Shown: in pieces, positions 22,697 through 35,441 of the stretch
Position numbering within the stretch: the stretch's first letter is position 1
Layout of the letters: every line of letters begins with the position of its first letter
From: Hippopus hippopus
Taxonomy: Eukaryota > Mollusca > Bivalvia > Cardiida > Cardiidae
DNA length: 64,000 nt
Direction: 5' to 3'
Assembly (NCBI GenBank): GCA_946811185.2
Contig: OX328110.1
Location: 12,504,516 to 12,568,515 of the forward strand
Position numbers and translations under genes: made by a program
The notes under the pieces: generated by a model
What the model was told of the DNA's origin: nothing
Seen by the model: only the letters and a program-made list of their open reading frames with translations
Database searches by the model: none

Positions 22697-24067
22697 TTTT
22701 TAGCTTTTGTGATCGTGCTGTGTCCGGCGTCCGTCGTGCGTCGTCCGTCGTTTGTAGTCAACTTTTACCCTGTGTACGCTCTAGAGAGCACATTTTCAAT
22801 TTGATATTTATAAAACTTGGTCAGAATGTTTGCCTTGATAATATCTCGGATGAGTTCGAAAATGAGTCATGTTGGGTCAAAAACTAGGTCACCAGGTCAA
22901 GTCTTAGAAAAACCTTGTGTACGCTCTAGAGGCCACATTTTCAGTCCAATACTCTTGAAAGTTTTTCAGAATATTTTTCTTGGTGATATCTCAGACGAGT
23001 TTGAAAATGGGTCATGTTGGGTCAAAAACTAGGTTACTAGGTCAAATCTAAGAAAAACCTTGTGTACGCTCTAGAAGCCACATTTTCAGTCCAATACTCG
23101 TGAAAGTTGGTCAAAATGTATGCCTTGATGATACCTTGAAAAACTTTGAAAATTGGTCATGTCAGGTCAAAAACTAGGTCACTAGGTCAAATCTTAGAAA
23201 AACCTTGTGTACGCTCTAGAGGCCAAGTTTTCAGTCCGATACTCATGAAAATTGGTCAGAATGTTTGTCTTGATTGATATCTCGGATGAGTTAAAAAAAA
23301 TGGGTCATGTAGGGTCAATAACTAGGTCACTAGGTCAAAACTAAGAAAAACCTTGAGTACGCTCTAGAGGTCACATTTTCAGTCCAATACTCTTGAAACT
23401 GTGTCAGAATGTCTGTCTTGATGATATCTCAAACAACTTTGAAAATAGATCATGACGGGTCAAAAGATTAGGTTACTAGGTCAAATCTTAGAAAAAAAAC
23501 CTTGTGTACGCTCTAGAGGCCTCATATTCTGTCCAAAACTTTTGAAAAATGGTCAGAATGTTTGTCTTGATAATATACCTTGCACAAGTTTGAAAATGGG
23601 TCATGTTAGGTCAAAAACTAGGTCACTAGGTCAAATCTTAGAAAACCTTGTGTACGCTCTAGAGGCTACATTTTCAGTCCAAAACTCTTGAAAGTTGGTC
23701 AGAATGTTTGTCTTGATAATATCTTGGACGAGTTCAAAAGTGGACCATATTGGGTCAAAAACTAGGTCACTAGGTCAAATCTTCGAAAAAACTTGTATAC
23801 TTTCTAGAGGCTAAGTTTTTGTGCAGTACTTATGAAACTTTGTCAGAATGTTTGTCTTGATGATTTCTTGGACCAGTTTGCAAATGGGTCATGTCGGGTC
23901 AGTAACTAGGTCACTGAGTCAAATCTTCGATAAACCTTGTGGAAGCTCCAGAAGCCACATATTCAGTCAAATACTCATGAAAATCTTGTTAGAATCTTTG
24001 TCATAATATCTCAAAAGAGACTGACAATGGAGAGCGACTTCAGGGCCATCATAGCCCTCTTGTTTGT
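22697..24067 (+). mobile_element. Tandem-core element (Helentron/pearl-like), copy A
   Basis: Starts TTTTTAGCTTTTGTGATCG with GTCCGTCGT runs and ends in a short hairpin AGGGCCATCATAGCCCTCTT. The core has about eight 145-bp units that begin CTTGTGTACGCTCTAGAGGC and include GGTCAAAAACTAGGTCACTA. Non-coding. Confidence 0.65.
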
Positions 24068-24794
24068 TATGTCGACAGATTTTAAGGACCAAGATATCAT
24101 TTCTTTAAAGAAAAATGTTCACTTTAGGTCTTTCTGAATGATTTTATTTTATAATTGTTGCATCTTGTTATACATTTCAATGCATAGAATGAAAGATGTC
24201 TACAATGTACTCTACACTGTCAGAACATAATATAAATAACATTTTATTCTCAAAACCTTCACAAGTTGTATCAGAGTTACATAGCATAATAACAATTATA
24301 CATTTGTTGAAATAACCAGAAGCCGTTGTCACGTGACATAAAAAAGAAAGGTGAAGAAGAATTTAAAAAAAAGATCGATGTTAAATAAGGCTCTAAACTA
24401 ATGGGAGAAATTTAGACATAGAGATGATACAAAAGATTAGATGATTTGGGAAAAGTAGAACAAGCATGTGAATGGGTATTTGTAATAAAATGTCGAAAAT
24501 TTTACACCGTTATTAAAATATATATATTTTGTTGTTTCACGTGCCAATTGTGCTTCTTGAGTTATGTTGTTTTCAATAGGCGTACGCCAGATTGTGTGCG
24601 TTTTATGATTGAGTCTTAGCTGATTTACAATTGTGGATGTTATTTTAGTCAATGATAGTGATTTAGTGGATGGATAAAGAGTTTCATTGATAAATTCTAG
24701 TGATAGTTATTGTGTCTTCTGAGAATATTCATTCTTACATTGGCTTCACAACAGAATTTTGGTGAGTCAGAATCTCTTACTACGAGTTATTATG

Positions 24795-25036
24795 AGGCAT
24801 AATACCGAGCAAACGCCCCGCCGCTATACAGTCAATGCATACACATGGCATTGTTGTTTGAGTTAAAAGAAGACATTAATGAAATTTTCAGCTTTATTCC
24901 GTTGACAAATAGTGTATTTGATATAGATGTATACGAAGTGAATCCGTAAAACAATTGCTTTTGTTTTTTTGACATATAATTTGGATTTTCATGGGTTTTC
25001 GCGATATATGGCGGGGCGTTTTCCGGTATTATGCCT
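24795..25036. mobile_element. 242-bp MITE with GC-rich TIRs
   Basis: TIR AGGCATAATACCG, then CGCCCCGCC within the first 35 bases, mirrored at the right end (GGCGGGGCGTTTTCCGGTAT). The target duplication is unclear in TTATTAT-rich flanks. Confidence 0.6.
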
Positions 25037-25143
25037 ATTATTATTATCATAATCCATTTTTTTAAATTTAATGTTAATAGTTAATTGTTTTCTTTTTGTT
25101 ATCAAATAAGTTGTACAGTTCTTTTTAGGCGTAGACTCTACTA

Positions 25144-25146
<3 letters not shown>

Positions 25147-25198
<52 letters not shown>
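25147..25198. repeat. (GA)n microsatellite
   Basis: About 26 GA units. A second GA run of about 12 units lies at 25300-25323. Confidence 0.9.
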
Positions 25199-25202
<4 letters not shown>

Positions 25203-25728
25203 GAAAATGAAGATGAGGTTGGTAGTGAAGGACAAGGAAAGAGAAGCTAAACCCATTTTATAGACTTTGTAAAAACGAAATACGAAGTCATTAACAAAAT
25301 GAGAGAGAGAGAGAGAGAGAGAGAAAACACAAAGGAAACAGAGTGCAAGTTCTAGAACGTGGTTTTCACACACACACATTCACAAAATACACTTAGCAAA
25401 TAGTGAATATTTATCAGTGTGATGACTGCAAAGAATGAGGGTTATGCATGAATATTGTAGCTTTTTCCCCCCTTTTTTATCAATGCAAACCAAGATCAGA
25501 CAGCACAGAGCGTGCAGTCTAATCCAGAACCTACACTGTCCAGTATGGTGTCAGGGGGTTTGACCGTAAGACAGGAGACCCGTAACAGAGAGACACTGAG
25601 TGGAGAGGAGAAACTGTTCATTTACGAGCAGCATCTCCTCCTCACACAGTTTTCTCTTAATATATTACATAATGTCTAGATATCTGTTTGATGATAAGTT
25701 GAAATTTCTATACAATATTGCTTTACAT

Positions 25729-25968
25729 TAACTCCTTACCAAAGCGACAAAAATTCAGACCAGTCCAAATTGAAAGCATTTGAAGACGACATAATAAATG
25801 TGACTAAATGTGACTAAAAATTTGAAATTCGTTTTGGGAAGAGTGGAAAACATTGTGAGAAAAGGAAAAAAAATGCTGGTTACCAGCATTTTTTCCTTTT
25901 CCCAAAATGTTTTCAAAAGCTTTCTTTCTCAGGGTCGTTAAAAGTCGGTATTGTGTGGTAAAGACTTA
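25729..25968. mobile_element. Dyad MITE
   Basis: Starts AACTCCTTACCAAAGCGACA and ends TTGTGTGGTAAAGACTTAAG. Core GCTGGTTACCAGC. Confidence 0.7.
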
Positions 25969-27302
25969 AGTTACATAATTTCACATACTGTCAAAAAAGT
26001 CCTATTTTGATATGCAGTTTTGTACCATCCCATATGAAAAAGACAGGAAACCCCCTATGTTTATTTCATGGTGATTACTCAGAATTAAAGCCTGTAACCC
26101 CTTTTTTTCTTGGTTTATTTGGATTCAGCATACTTTAAACCACAAAATATGTAAAAACAAAAGAATTTCTTGGAAGGAAACATACTGTAGAAATCGTCTT
26201 GAACAGGTATTATTGTATATATCAAGTGAAGTATAAAAGTTTTAAGTATCTATTGCAAATAGACATGTACAGCGAGAGTCAAAAGTCGAGAACGAAAGTC
26301 GAAAGCGGAGAAACACAAAGGGTCGTTTCAACATTACCAACGACATTTATGGAGCATGTAAAACTGATTCAAATTGGATATGTACAGCGATGGTCGAAAG
26401 TCAAGAACGAAAGCCGAGAGGAAAAAAAAAAAAAAACTCCAGGGGTCGTTAAATGTGCTCCAATGATGTACATGTATGTTAAACTGATTCAAATAGCTTA
26501 AGCTTTTCCGAGCAATATTTCAGTTTCAGAGCATAACAGAGGATAAGACCTATATTTTTCCTACGGCATACCAAATGCACCACAGATATAAACTGTTTGG
26601 GTCATATATCTGATTTGGTGTCTCCAAACACTGCTGATGGCCTTTTAAACTTTATTTCGTGCACTTACATGCTCAGCAGCGATATCGTCAAGAATAGCGG
26701 TTGCACTTCCTGTAAGGGCGTGTATCTCGAACTTTTAATAGTTGTGCTGCAGTGAATGCGTTTATCAGTGGAAGACTGTTAGGATAAACTGCATCTCCTA
26801 ATAACGCTTATTTACTTAGAAAAGGCAAAAAAGGCAAATCTCCAATTCGGCACGTTAAACGGAACTGCTGTGCATCATTCTAGTGGCCGCGAAAGCCAGA
26901 CTCAATATAGCCAATAGCACCCGAGTAATCAACCGTGATTTAAGTACATAACAAATGGTAATGACGATGTCCAGAGGAGCAATTCTATATATCGGATATG
27001 TTAATAACCACATACTAAATAAGAGAACTCTATTACGTTTCGAAGAAATATTTGGAAACTCGGGTAATTCTACCATATTGACAAATTGAAGAAATGTTTT
27101 TGGATCCCACCTGTTGCTTGAAAAAAACTCGTATTATTGACAACATATTATTCGCTCCTAGAATACTGTCATCACCATAATGCAATCTGTTGCGAATATC
27201 AAGAAATGGGATTGCCGGTAAATGGCACGGTTTGCACAAAGTATTGCCTCAATAGGCTATTGACGTCTGCGAGTATTCATTTCACAAAAAATACATTTTG
27301 AT

Positions 27303-27601
27303 AGTGAAAGTATACGTTTTAAAGGTGGTGATTGTGTACATTCTGTTTTCGAAACGGATTATAAGAATTCAATCACCACTTCCAAAACATTACTTTCAAA
27401 ATCAAAATAAATATTTTCTTGAAAATCCGTATTGAATCCGTTTGCAAAACCGAATGTATATGTTTAGAGCTACGCAACTATGAGTAATCTAAAATAACTC
27501 GTGCAAGGCGTTGGCAAACAGTCGTTAATTTTCCATGCAGATTTTATTAACGTGCTACACAGACCGTACACAGTCACCACTTTCAAAACGTATATTTTCA
27601 C
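27303..27601. mobile_element. 300-bp MITE
   Basis: TIRs of about 36 bp: GTGAAAGTATACGTTTTAAA on the left, mirrored by TTTGAAAACGTATATTTTCAC-type sequence on the right. Confidence 0.55.
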
Positions 27602-27619
27602 AATCGAAGCATACAATTG

Positions 27620-27848
27620 ATTTATTGAATGGTGTTTTACGCCGCTTTCACCATTATTTCAGTCATATCACGGCGACAGCTTGCATATACATGTATTTCC
27701 TGGGTTTCACCGGTACTAGGCTAGGGCTCTGAAGTGTCTTACCTAACGACTCTCCCATGAAAAACCCAATGGATCCAGTGGGGCTCGAGCCCGGGGCCTC
27801 CATGTCACGAGTCCAACACTTTACCACTGAGCCACGCCGGATCCCTAA
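27620..27848 (-). mobile_element. Second SINE family, best copy
   Basis: Minus-strand head GGATCCGGCGTGGCTCAGTG (A box) and GGGCTCGAGCCCCACTGG (B box), body AGCCCTAGCCTAGTACCGG, tail GTAAAACACCATTCAATAAA. It lies within the 1.8-kb inverted-repeat element 26262-28080. Confidence 0.7.
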
Positions 27849-28451
27849 AATATACAAGGTCATCAGCGGTGTTTGGAGAAACCCAAAGAGATATTTGTCC
27901 AAAACAATTTATATATGGTGAAAAGGTATGTTATAGAATATAAATAGGTTTTACCCTCTGAAACTGAATAATGCGCGAAAAAAGCTAACGCTATTTGAAT
28001 CAGTTTTACAAACTCTATTCAGTGGAGTTCTTCCGCTTTCGGCTTTCGTTCTCGACTTTCTACTTTCGCTGTACATGTCTAATACGAGTACAAGAGACCG
28101 AATAATACACCAAATGGCCTGTTTGTTTCAATTGATGTTTTACGGCGCTTTTCAGCCTAGCCTGGTAGAGCGGTAAGTAGCGTTCAGGACTTGAGACCAG
28201 ATTCGAATCCCCAGCCTGCCGGCTATGATTTCTGTACGACAACGAGTGAAAGTCATCGCGACAGGATTCATTCTTCTCATTTCTTCTCATTTCTTTAAAT
28301 ATAAATGCAATAAAGCAGCCAGTGGTTTAGGTAGAATATTCTGCCTTATCGGACAGTGTAGATACAAGATCAGACTGCACTTTCTGTGCAGCCTGAACTT
28401 GATTTACACTTCCCGCAAGAGGTCAGTGAGTCGCGACTAGCAGCACAAGGG

Positions 28452-28762
28452 TTATTGACTGATTGATTGTATGGTGTTTAACGCCATTTTCAATATCATT
28501 TCAGTTATATCGCGGCGGCCTGTGCACCTATCCATGCTTTCCTGGAGTTTCTTTTACCAGCACTCCGTACAATATTCTTTCCAAGCCACTGGCTGCTTTG
28601 CCACATAACTATCGTCGAAACAACGGTCAACGGTTAGAGAGGAATGCATCTTGTCGCAATGACTATCGGCCAAATCCCCGGATTTGGCCGAGCCGGGGAT
28701 CGAACCCGCGACCTCCTGTTCTCAAGTCCTGTGCGCTACCGACTGAGGTACCGGGGCTTGGC
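28452..28762 (-). mobile_element. tRNA-derived SINE, near full length
   Basis: Minus-strand head reads CCCCGGTACCTCAGTCGGTA, then B box GGGTTCGATCCCC, the body GCCACTGGCTGCTTTGCCAC and a GATTGATTG-type 3' tail at the low-coordinate end. An internal FATTTGGCC-type dyad (GGCCAAATCC/GGATTTGGCC) follows the head. Confidence 0.75.
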
Positions 28763-29539
28763 AGCCCAAGGGTTAGGAATGCAAATGTAATTTGCTATGG
28801 AAAGTGTCTGGGTTCTTTTGTCGATATATAAACATATAGGTTAAAGTATTCCCGTTAGAATGTTGGGTGATTCTGCCTGCTTGTCAGAATTAGGTACCCC
28901 AGCGGGGCGCCTTCACAGTATTTGGCTTTGTTTGTCCCAATTGACTTGCCCTTGGGACATTCTCTCTTGTTTCAATTGAAAAATAACAAGATTTCAGACT
29001 AATCCAAATTGAAGGAATTTGCAAGAGTACAATTAGAATGTGTCTCGTATAATTTATTCCTCTTTGTATGGACAGAAAACATTGTGGGGAAATGAAAAGG
29101 CTATGGCTCCGAAGTGTCTCGCCAAAGGATATTCTGATATTCGCATGAAGGAAAAAATGCTTCTTAGGGGGTTTGAAGCCGGAGCCTCCAGATTAGTTTA
29201 AACATACGATTTTATTTGTAGCGATTTTATATGATCAAACATTATATGATTATACATTAAGACTATCAGAATATACATATATATTATGGTACAAAATGGA
29301 TTGAAACGAAAGCGTAAGCTTATACTGTCCTCCAGATTATGAATCCTATACCTTACCACTGAGCCTCGTATGACACCTAGATTAGATTACAAGTGTGTGG
29401 AGAGTGTGGGTGTGTTGTGGGTGGGGGTGGGTGAATGGGGATGTGGTTGAGGGGGTAGCCGGGTGTAAGGGTGGTTGGTTGGGTGGGTGTGTTCTGCTGT
29501 ATAAGTCCTAACTTTAGCAGAGCACGACCTTTTAGTTGA

Positions 29540-29690
29540 TTGATTGATAGATGCGTTACGCCGCTTTCAACATTATTTCACTCATATCACGGCTACACCT
29601 CACATATCTATCTATATGTCCTTAATTCTAACAGTACTAGGCTAGGACTGTGAAGTGCCTCTACCAAGGACAGCATAAGTTTAGGCTTGC
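29540..29690 (-). mobile_element. Second SINE family, 3' part
   Basis: Begins GATTGATTGATAGATGCGTT and reads to the AGTACTAGGCTAGGACTGTG block. The head is absent. A further degenerate head-like piece lies at 29100-29370. Confidence 0.55.
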
Positions 29691-29915
29691 CCTAACTGAC
29701 AGCCTTTGCAGGCGACAAATGTAATGTTAGACTTAAACGATTAGACAAAAGGAAACTATGAATTCCTCGGGAATGAATAAAACAATATGGAAGTACTAAA
29801 CTTGATGTGAACAATAGTGTTGTTTTTCGCCATGTCAAACGATAAGAATCTGTTTTTTGAAAGGGTACAAAAAATGTGGACCATTGTCTGTTTTATTTAT
29901 TGAGTAATTTTATAC

Positions 29916-30146
29916 CTTCTAACCGTGACTTAACGATTCTTAGGAACAAGACTTTCTGAAAACATCGTGGGAAAAAGAGAAAATGCTGGTAACCAGCATT
30001 TTCTCCTTTTCTCACAGTGTTTTCTTCATTCTCCAAGAACAATCCTACCATTTGAACCATATTAACTTTATCGCCAACAAATACTTTGAATTTGAACAAG
30101 TTTCTAATTTGTAATACGGTTTTGTAATACGGTAAATAGTTAAGGG
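29916..30146. mobile_element. Dyad MITE
   Basis: Core GCTGGTAACCAGC. Its right part has a local repeat of TTTGTAATACGGT. Confidence 0.65.
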
Positions 30147-30367
30147 TTGACATGACTTTATGAATGCTTATCTCAGCAATTGAAGAATACCAATAACCAC
30201 AGTGTAGGACAGGAAGTGTACAGTTTTTGGGATTGTAAGTGACTTGAAGTCTGTACATTGACGGTATGTCACTTCGATGTTAAAAATTGTGTTCACACCG
30301 TAAATCAATGCCTTGATCATTTGACCGAGCTAAAATTACTGATAATTTTGTCCCAAAACAATGCCGT

Positions 30368-31697
30368 TTTTTAGCTCACCTGAGCACGAAGTGCTCTGGG
30401 TGAGCTATTGTGATCGGTCATCGTCCGTCCGTCCGTCCATCTGTCCGTCCGTCCGTTAACAATTTCTTTAAAAATCTTCTCCTCCAAAACCAGATGGCCA
30501 ATCTTGATAAAACTTGGCAGGAATGTTCCTTGGATGAAGCTCTACAAAAATTTTTGAAAGAATTTAATTCCATCAAAAACTCTGGTTGCCATGGCAGCAA
30601 AATGGCTGAAAATGGAAAAAATCTTTAAAAAACTTCTTGTGACAAACCATGAGGCCGAGAGCATTCATATTTTGTATGAAGCATCATTGGGTGACCCCTT
30701 ACCAAAATTGTTAAAATTATTCCCCTAGGGTCATATTTGGGCTTTGCCCGGGCGCACCCTATTTTACATAATAACAAAGAAGGAAATCTTTAAAAAATCT
30801 TCTTCTGACAAACCATAATGGCTAGAGCATTCATATTTGGTTTGTAGCATTATCTGATGATCCTCTACCAAAATTGTGAAAATTATATTTCTGTGGTCAT
30901 AGTTGGGCTCTGCCAGGGCGCACCCTATTTTACATGGAAACAAAGAAGGAAATATTTTAAAATCTTCTTGTGACAAACCATAAGGGCTAGAGCATTCATA
31001 TTTTGCATGTAGCATCATCTAGTGACCCTTTATAAAAATTGTTAAAATTATCCCCTTGGGGGTCATATTTGGGCTCTGCCAGGGCGCACACTATTTTACA
31101 TAGAATTAAAGAAGGAAATCTTTTAAAATCTTCTTGTGACAAACCATAAGGGCTAAAGCATTCATATTTTGCATGTAGCATCATCTGGTGACTCTTTATA
31201 AAAATTGTTAAAATTATCTCTTTGGGGTCATATTTGGGCTCTGCTCGGGTGCACCCTATTTTACATAGAAACAAAGAAGGAAATCTTTTAAAACTCTCGT
31301 TCTGACAAATCATAAGGGCTAGAGCATTCTTAATTTGTATGTAACATCATCTTGAGACTTTCTACCAAAACTTTAAAAATTGACCCCTTGGGTGGAGTTT
31401 GGGCTCTGCCCTGGCGCACCCTATTTAACATTGAAAAAGAAGAAAATTACATGTGACAAGTGAGAGACTAAAACTTTCATGTTTTGTTTGTAGCAAAGTT
31501 CTGGTGACCCTCTGCCAAAAGTTGTTAGAGTAATTCTTATTGGGGTCACATTATGGCTTTCCTCCCCTCCCCCGGGTATGCCTTATCAAAAAAGAATGGC
31601 TTCTGGCTTTGATATACTATTATTTGTATGTGGTATTCCATATAAGTTACAAATATACTCAGGTGAGCGATATAGGACCATCATGGTCCTCTTGTTT
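30368..31697 (+). mobile_element. Tandem-core element, copy B
   Basis: Ends TTTTTAGCTCACCTGAGC and CTCAGGTGAGCGATATAGGA, then hairpin GGACCATCATGGTCCTCTTG. GTCC runs start at 30424. The core has about five units of 165-185 bp containing GACAAACCATAAGGGCTAGA. Units decay toward the right end. Confidence 0.7.
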
Positions 31698-31699
31698 AT

Positions 31700-33360
31700 T
31701 CGGTTAATCAGCATTAAAACCTGTTTTCTGAACGGGAAATGTATACACAGTTTGTTTATTCATATTTTTGTGAGAACATGTCAAGGTTTTGGTAACAAAG
31801 TCGACTACAATACTCCTTATTCTTCGTTTAAAATGACACGTTGAAAAAAAGAAGTTTGTTCGGTCTCTTGGAGAAGCAATATTTCAGATTTTTTACAGTC
31901 ACCTGAGACGACTTTGTACTGTGACTTAAATCGGATTTAGAACTTAAGTCACTCTTATAAAAGGTATTTTGTCACTACAAAATTTGTTTACATTGATCCA
32001 GTATGTTGATTCACACAACAGATACGGAGAAATGAAATCGATATATAAAAATTTATTAAATTTCTGTTGTGTCCTCTGGCTGAAAAAGGATCATCTTACG
32101 GTGGTGGGTCCTCTTACACTGTGGACAAAGAAAAAGATAAACCAGCGTACCAAATGCAAATTGAACAAAGTACAAATGTAAACCTAATGACTACTGATTA
32201 AATACAAAGAACTGAAAAAAAAAATGTGGCCGAAAAGTGAATACTTCCCTGGCTTGATCTTATACTACAGAATAATAAAACTCCCGATTAAAGCTGATCT
32301 TTGGCACAATGTCATTATTTCGCAACCGGTCTCAAAACAATAGTTGCATTTTTATTTTCTTTATTTTTTCGGTTTTTTTTTTCCTTCGGGGCTGTATTGA
32401 ATTCTTAGGTTCTCGTTGAGCTGTCGTCTGCTCTTGGCAGAATATGACAAATCTTTGCTTAGTAAATAGTAACTGGCGGGGACCAAGACCGGGCTAAGCA
32501 GATACGTTGGCAGGTCTGGGTCTTTGCTTTTCAATACTATTCAGAACTATCCATTACGTTAACATATCCATGCATTCGGGACTCTTGTAAACAAACTAAA
32601 TACGGCGTGGTGGGTTTGCAGGAATATAACTTTATCTTCTTGTCTATGATCTGGGTATAGGTTTTTGTAGCTCGTTAGGGCCGCCTCATTGACGTAGTTC
32701 AGCCAGGCCTGTTTGAAATGTGTTTAGAGCGTGGATGGAAGAAATAGCCCAATTTTTTTCACCAGAAAGCTGACATTTTTCAACCCATGAAGAGGACTAA
32801 TTTTGTATGGTCAAAAGGCAGTGCAGAGCACAGTTAGTACGGTAATCTGCTGGAAATCTGCAGACCGTTATATGTATACTTGAAAACTTACAGTTCATGA
32901 ATGCCCCAATAATATTGTGATTTCAAAGATATTTTTGCGAGAAAAAAATCTTACCAACATGAGACAGTTGAGTTAAGATCCAAGATGAGACTGAATGTTC
33001 AGTAGAATCTGATCTTGATTTACACTTTCCTAAAAGCACATTTAATCATTCTTTGCAGGCTAAGGGTCCTTTAAAAAATTGCAACTTGCTTATTCCACTG
33101 CAGTGATTTTAAGTGTTGTGAAGGTACTTTGGAAAAACTCCCATGGATAGGTGAACTGACTGGCATGATCTGACTTAAAATGTTGAATAAAGTGTTTAAC
33201 ACCATTGCAAACAAACACACACAAGAACTGTCACAAGAAAGAATTAACACCCCTGACAATTTCTTTGATATATAAGTCATGTTCAAATCTTGCATGCGTT
33301 TGTCATTAAAAAAAAGGCTGAGTTTTGGCTAATAGGTGCACTACACATACAGATATATAG
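31700..33360. other. No gene recognised
   Basis: Apparently low-copy sequence apart from a short GATCAGACTG hairpin core at 32970-33025. The frame at 33071-33295 is not recognised. Confidence 0.4.
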
Positions 33361-33727
33361 GATCTGACATGAGTTGGCTTTTGAGATAAAATTTTATTAA
33401 ACGAGTCTAGGGAAATGTTATTAAGCGAGCCTTTGGCGAGCTTAATAACATTTTCCTTGACGAGTTTAATAAAATTTTATCTCAAAAGCCAACTCATGTC
33501 AGATTCCTTTTATCACACAACGATATTTGACGAAATATAGATCAGATGATGCAAAACCATTTTAGATGCACCCGTGGTAATATCCATAAAACCTATTCAC
33601 TTCTATGAAATACGTACAAAATGACGTCAAATATGACGTCACACAAATATGATATCAAACGTGTATAAGGTAAGAAAATTCGTCATGGGTATATTACACT
33701 GAAAACAAGGGAGGTTATGTGATAAAA
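33361..33727 (+). mobile_element. Hairpin-plus-tail element, family 2, copy 2
   Basis: Near-perfect stem (ACATGAGTTGGCTTTTGAGA and mirror). Tip AAGCGAGCC-TTT-GGCGAGCTT. The tail carries AATGACGTCAAATATGACGT (two CRE-like sites). The tail ends are inverted: TTTTATCACACAACG / GGTTATGTGATAAAA. Confidence 0.75.
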
Positions 33728-34317
33728 ACAGATGCAAGATGAACAGGCTGACTTTTCAGAGTAAGATAAGTATATGTATTGGATTTCGTATTCATGAAAT
33801 TTACAAGGGCATACCTTTCTTTCAATCTTTATAAACTACAGCCTTCACCGGAAACATAACCGCCCCGTGTAATTGAAAAAAGGATATTACTGCTATTGAG
33901 ACAAACCACAAAGACTTTCAAGGTGTACTATAATTATTTAATCAGAAGTGTATCTTATGTACAGGTATAATTTATCACGTTTATTTTTAAGCCATTTAAT
34001 CAATTTCAGACTGTACTTCATGTAGTTCACAGGCAATTTCAAGTATTGCCTACTTTTCAATGGTAAACAAATGAATATGTACCCGTATGTATAGAATTAC
34101 TCAAATTACTGAAGAAATTCAGTTTTGTCACAAAAGATAATGAGATTTCTAGTTATCATATGTTGTCTCGAATATGAAACCAAGAAAGAATATAAGAACA
34201 GATTTACCAGGGTATTTTGGTACCTGTTTTATCATTGCAGCCACTTCACCCATCTCTGTGTTTTTTTAACATCTCTCTCTGGCAATACACTTTTTCCACA
34301 CAGTTCTTTTGAGCCTT

Positions 34318-34437
34318 AAGGATTACGACCCCTAACTCATCGGTAAATTTCGTGTAACATCGACGTTTTCGTAAAGGCTATTCGGCCAATCTCGGCAGCT
34401 ACCGTCTTTTAATATGAGAGTTAAGGACCGTAGAACT
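34318..34437. mobile_element. 115-bp MITE, single copy
   Basis: GGATTACGACCCCTAACTCA at one end and ATGAGAGTTAAGGACCGTAG mirrored at the other. Middle GTGTAACATCGACGTTTTCG. Confidence 0.65.
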
Positions 34438-35441
34438 TAACCGAACCACTTAATGAAGATCAATGCATTTTTTGTCCTTCTTGGACATCACTCAGTCCGT
34501 AAAAGAGAAGGTATTTGCTGAGAAAGAATGCTGAGTGGAATACTGCCAAAAAAAAAACCTCATGGGAATATGAAGTTACCATTGTGGCTAACTGACAATG
34601 GTATAGTTTTCCACAGCTTTCGATGTCTAATTTTGGCAGCTGTGATTTGACTGAAATACCGTTGCAAACAGCTGTAAACTCCATTCAAGGTGATTAAAAG
34701 AAATTGTTGACAATAGACAAAATCACACACACAATTAACGCAAAAAAAAGTAAGTTTTAAAATTTGATAGCAGCTGTACGCATGACGATCGTGCTATTAC
34801 TGTGGATCTGGATTACTGTTCTGTTCACTTCTTTAACAAAATAAATCTTCATCAAGATGTTCTTCAGCTATACGGCAGCTATCAGTAACGCTAATAGGTC
34901 GGTGCCTTGTTGATAATTTTCTCATTGTTTTCACGAAAATTGCAATTCAAAAAAAAAAATGATTTCCAAACACAACAAAATCGAATACCTTTGTCTTTTG
35001 ACAACCCTTCTCCCGGTATTGAATCCAGTTTGGATGCTAATAAGATGGGTAAGAAAAATACATTTTCTTTTGTGCGAAACAGGATGCTTGTTCGCACGAC
35101 AATGATCGGATTATTATTTACCATTTATAAATGCGGCATGGTTAATTCAGTTTGAAACATTTTTATGTCAGTTTTGTTTTAAGTTCTTGCATGATGTCTA
35201 ATTACATTCAACTTTTTTTTTTTGTTTTCATGTGAAACAGTTATACACTGAATCAATTAAGGAACGTTCGCTAAGTTTAAATGTAGATATCTTTTTAACG
35301 TTTCCAATAGATCTGGATGAATTTTTTCTTTTTTTGTAAAAATGTCTTGTGAATCTGTTGATATCGGCGTATTGGACAGAAAGTATCAATTTGATTGTTT
35401 GGTTTGAATTAAAATAAGGAAGGGGTCGGTTTCAAAAGGCA

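Larger units (their letters stand above)
26262..28080. mobile_element. 1.8-kb element with GACATGTACAGCG inverted ends
   Basis: The left end GACATGTACAGCGAGAGTCA and right end (reverse) GACATGTACAGCGAAAGTAG continue with AAAGTCGAGAACGAAAG. The left end has a second partial copy at 26384-26500. A TA flank on each side is possible. It contains an inner MITE at 27303-27601 and a SINE at 27620. No coding frame was recognised. Confidence 0.55.

Noticed and set aside
22767..23945. CRISPR-like array
   Set aside because: Units of about 145 bp with diverged copies and no unique spacers; this is a tandem repeat core in an animal element.
25125..25379. Frame with long LSLSLS run
   Set aside because: It is the (GA)n microsatellite read on the minus strand.
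30418..31313. Minus-strand frames repeating FPSLFLCKIGC as a repeat protein
   Set aside because: They follow the tandem units of the non-coding element; frames break between units and no start or splice pattern is consistent.
33071..33295. Minus frame with MPVSSPIHGSFSKVPSQHLK as an exon
   Set aside because: No splice-site pair or domain could be supported; left as unrecognised sequence.
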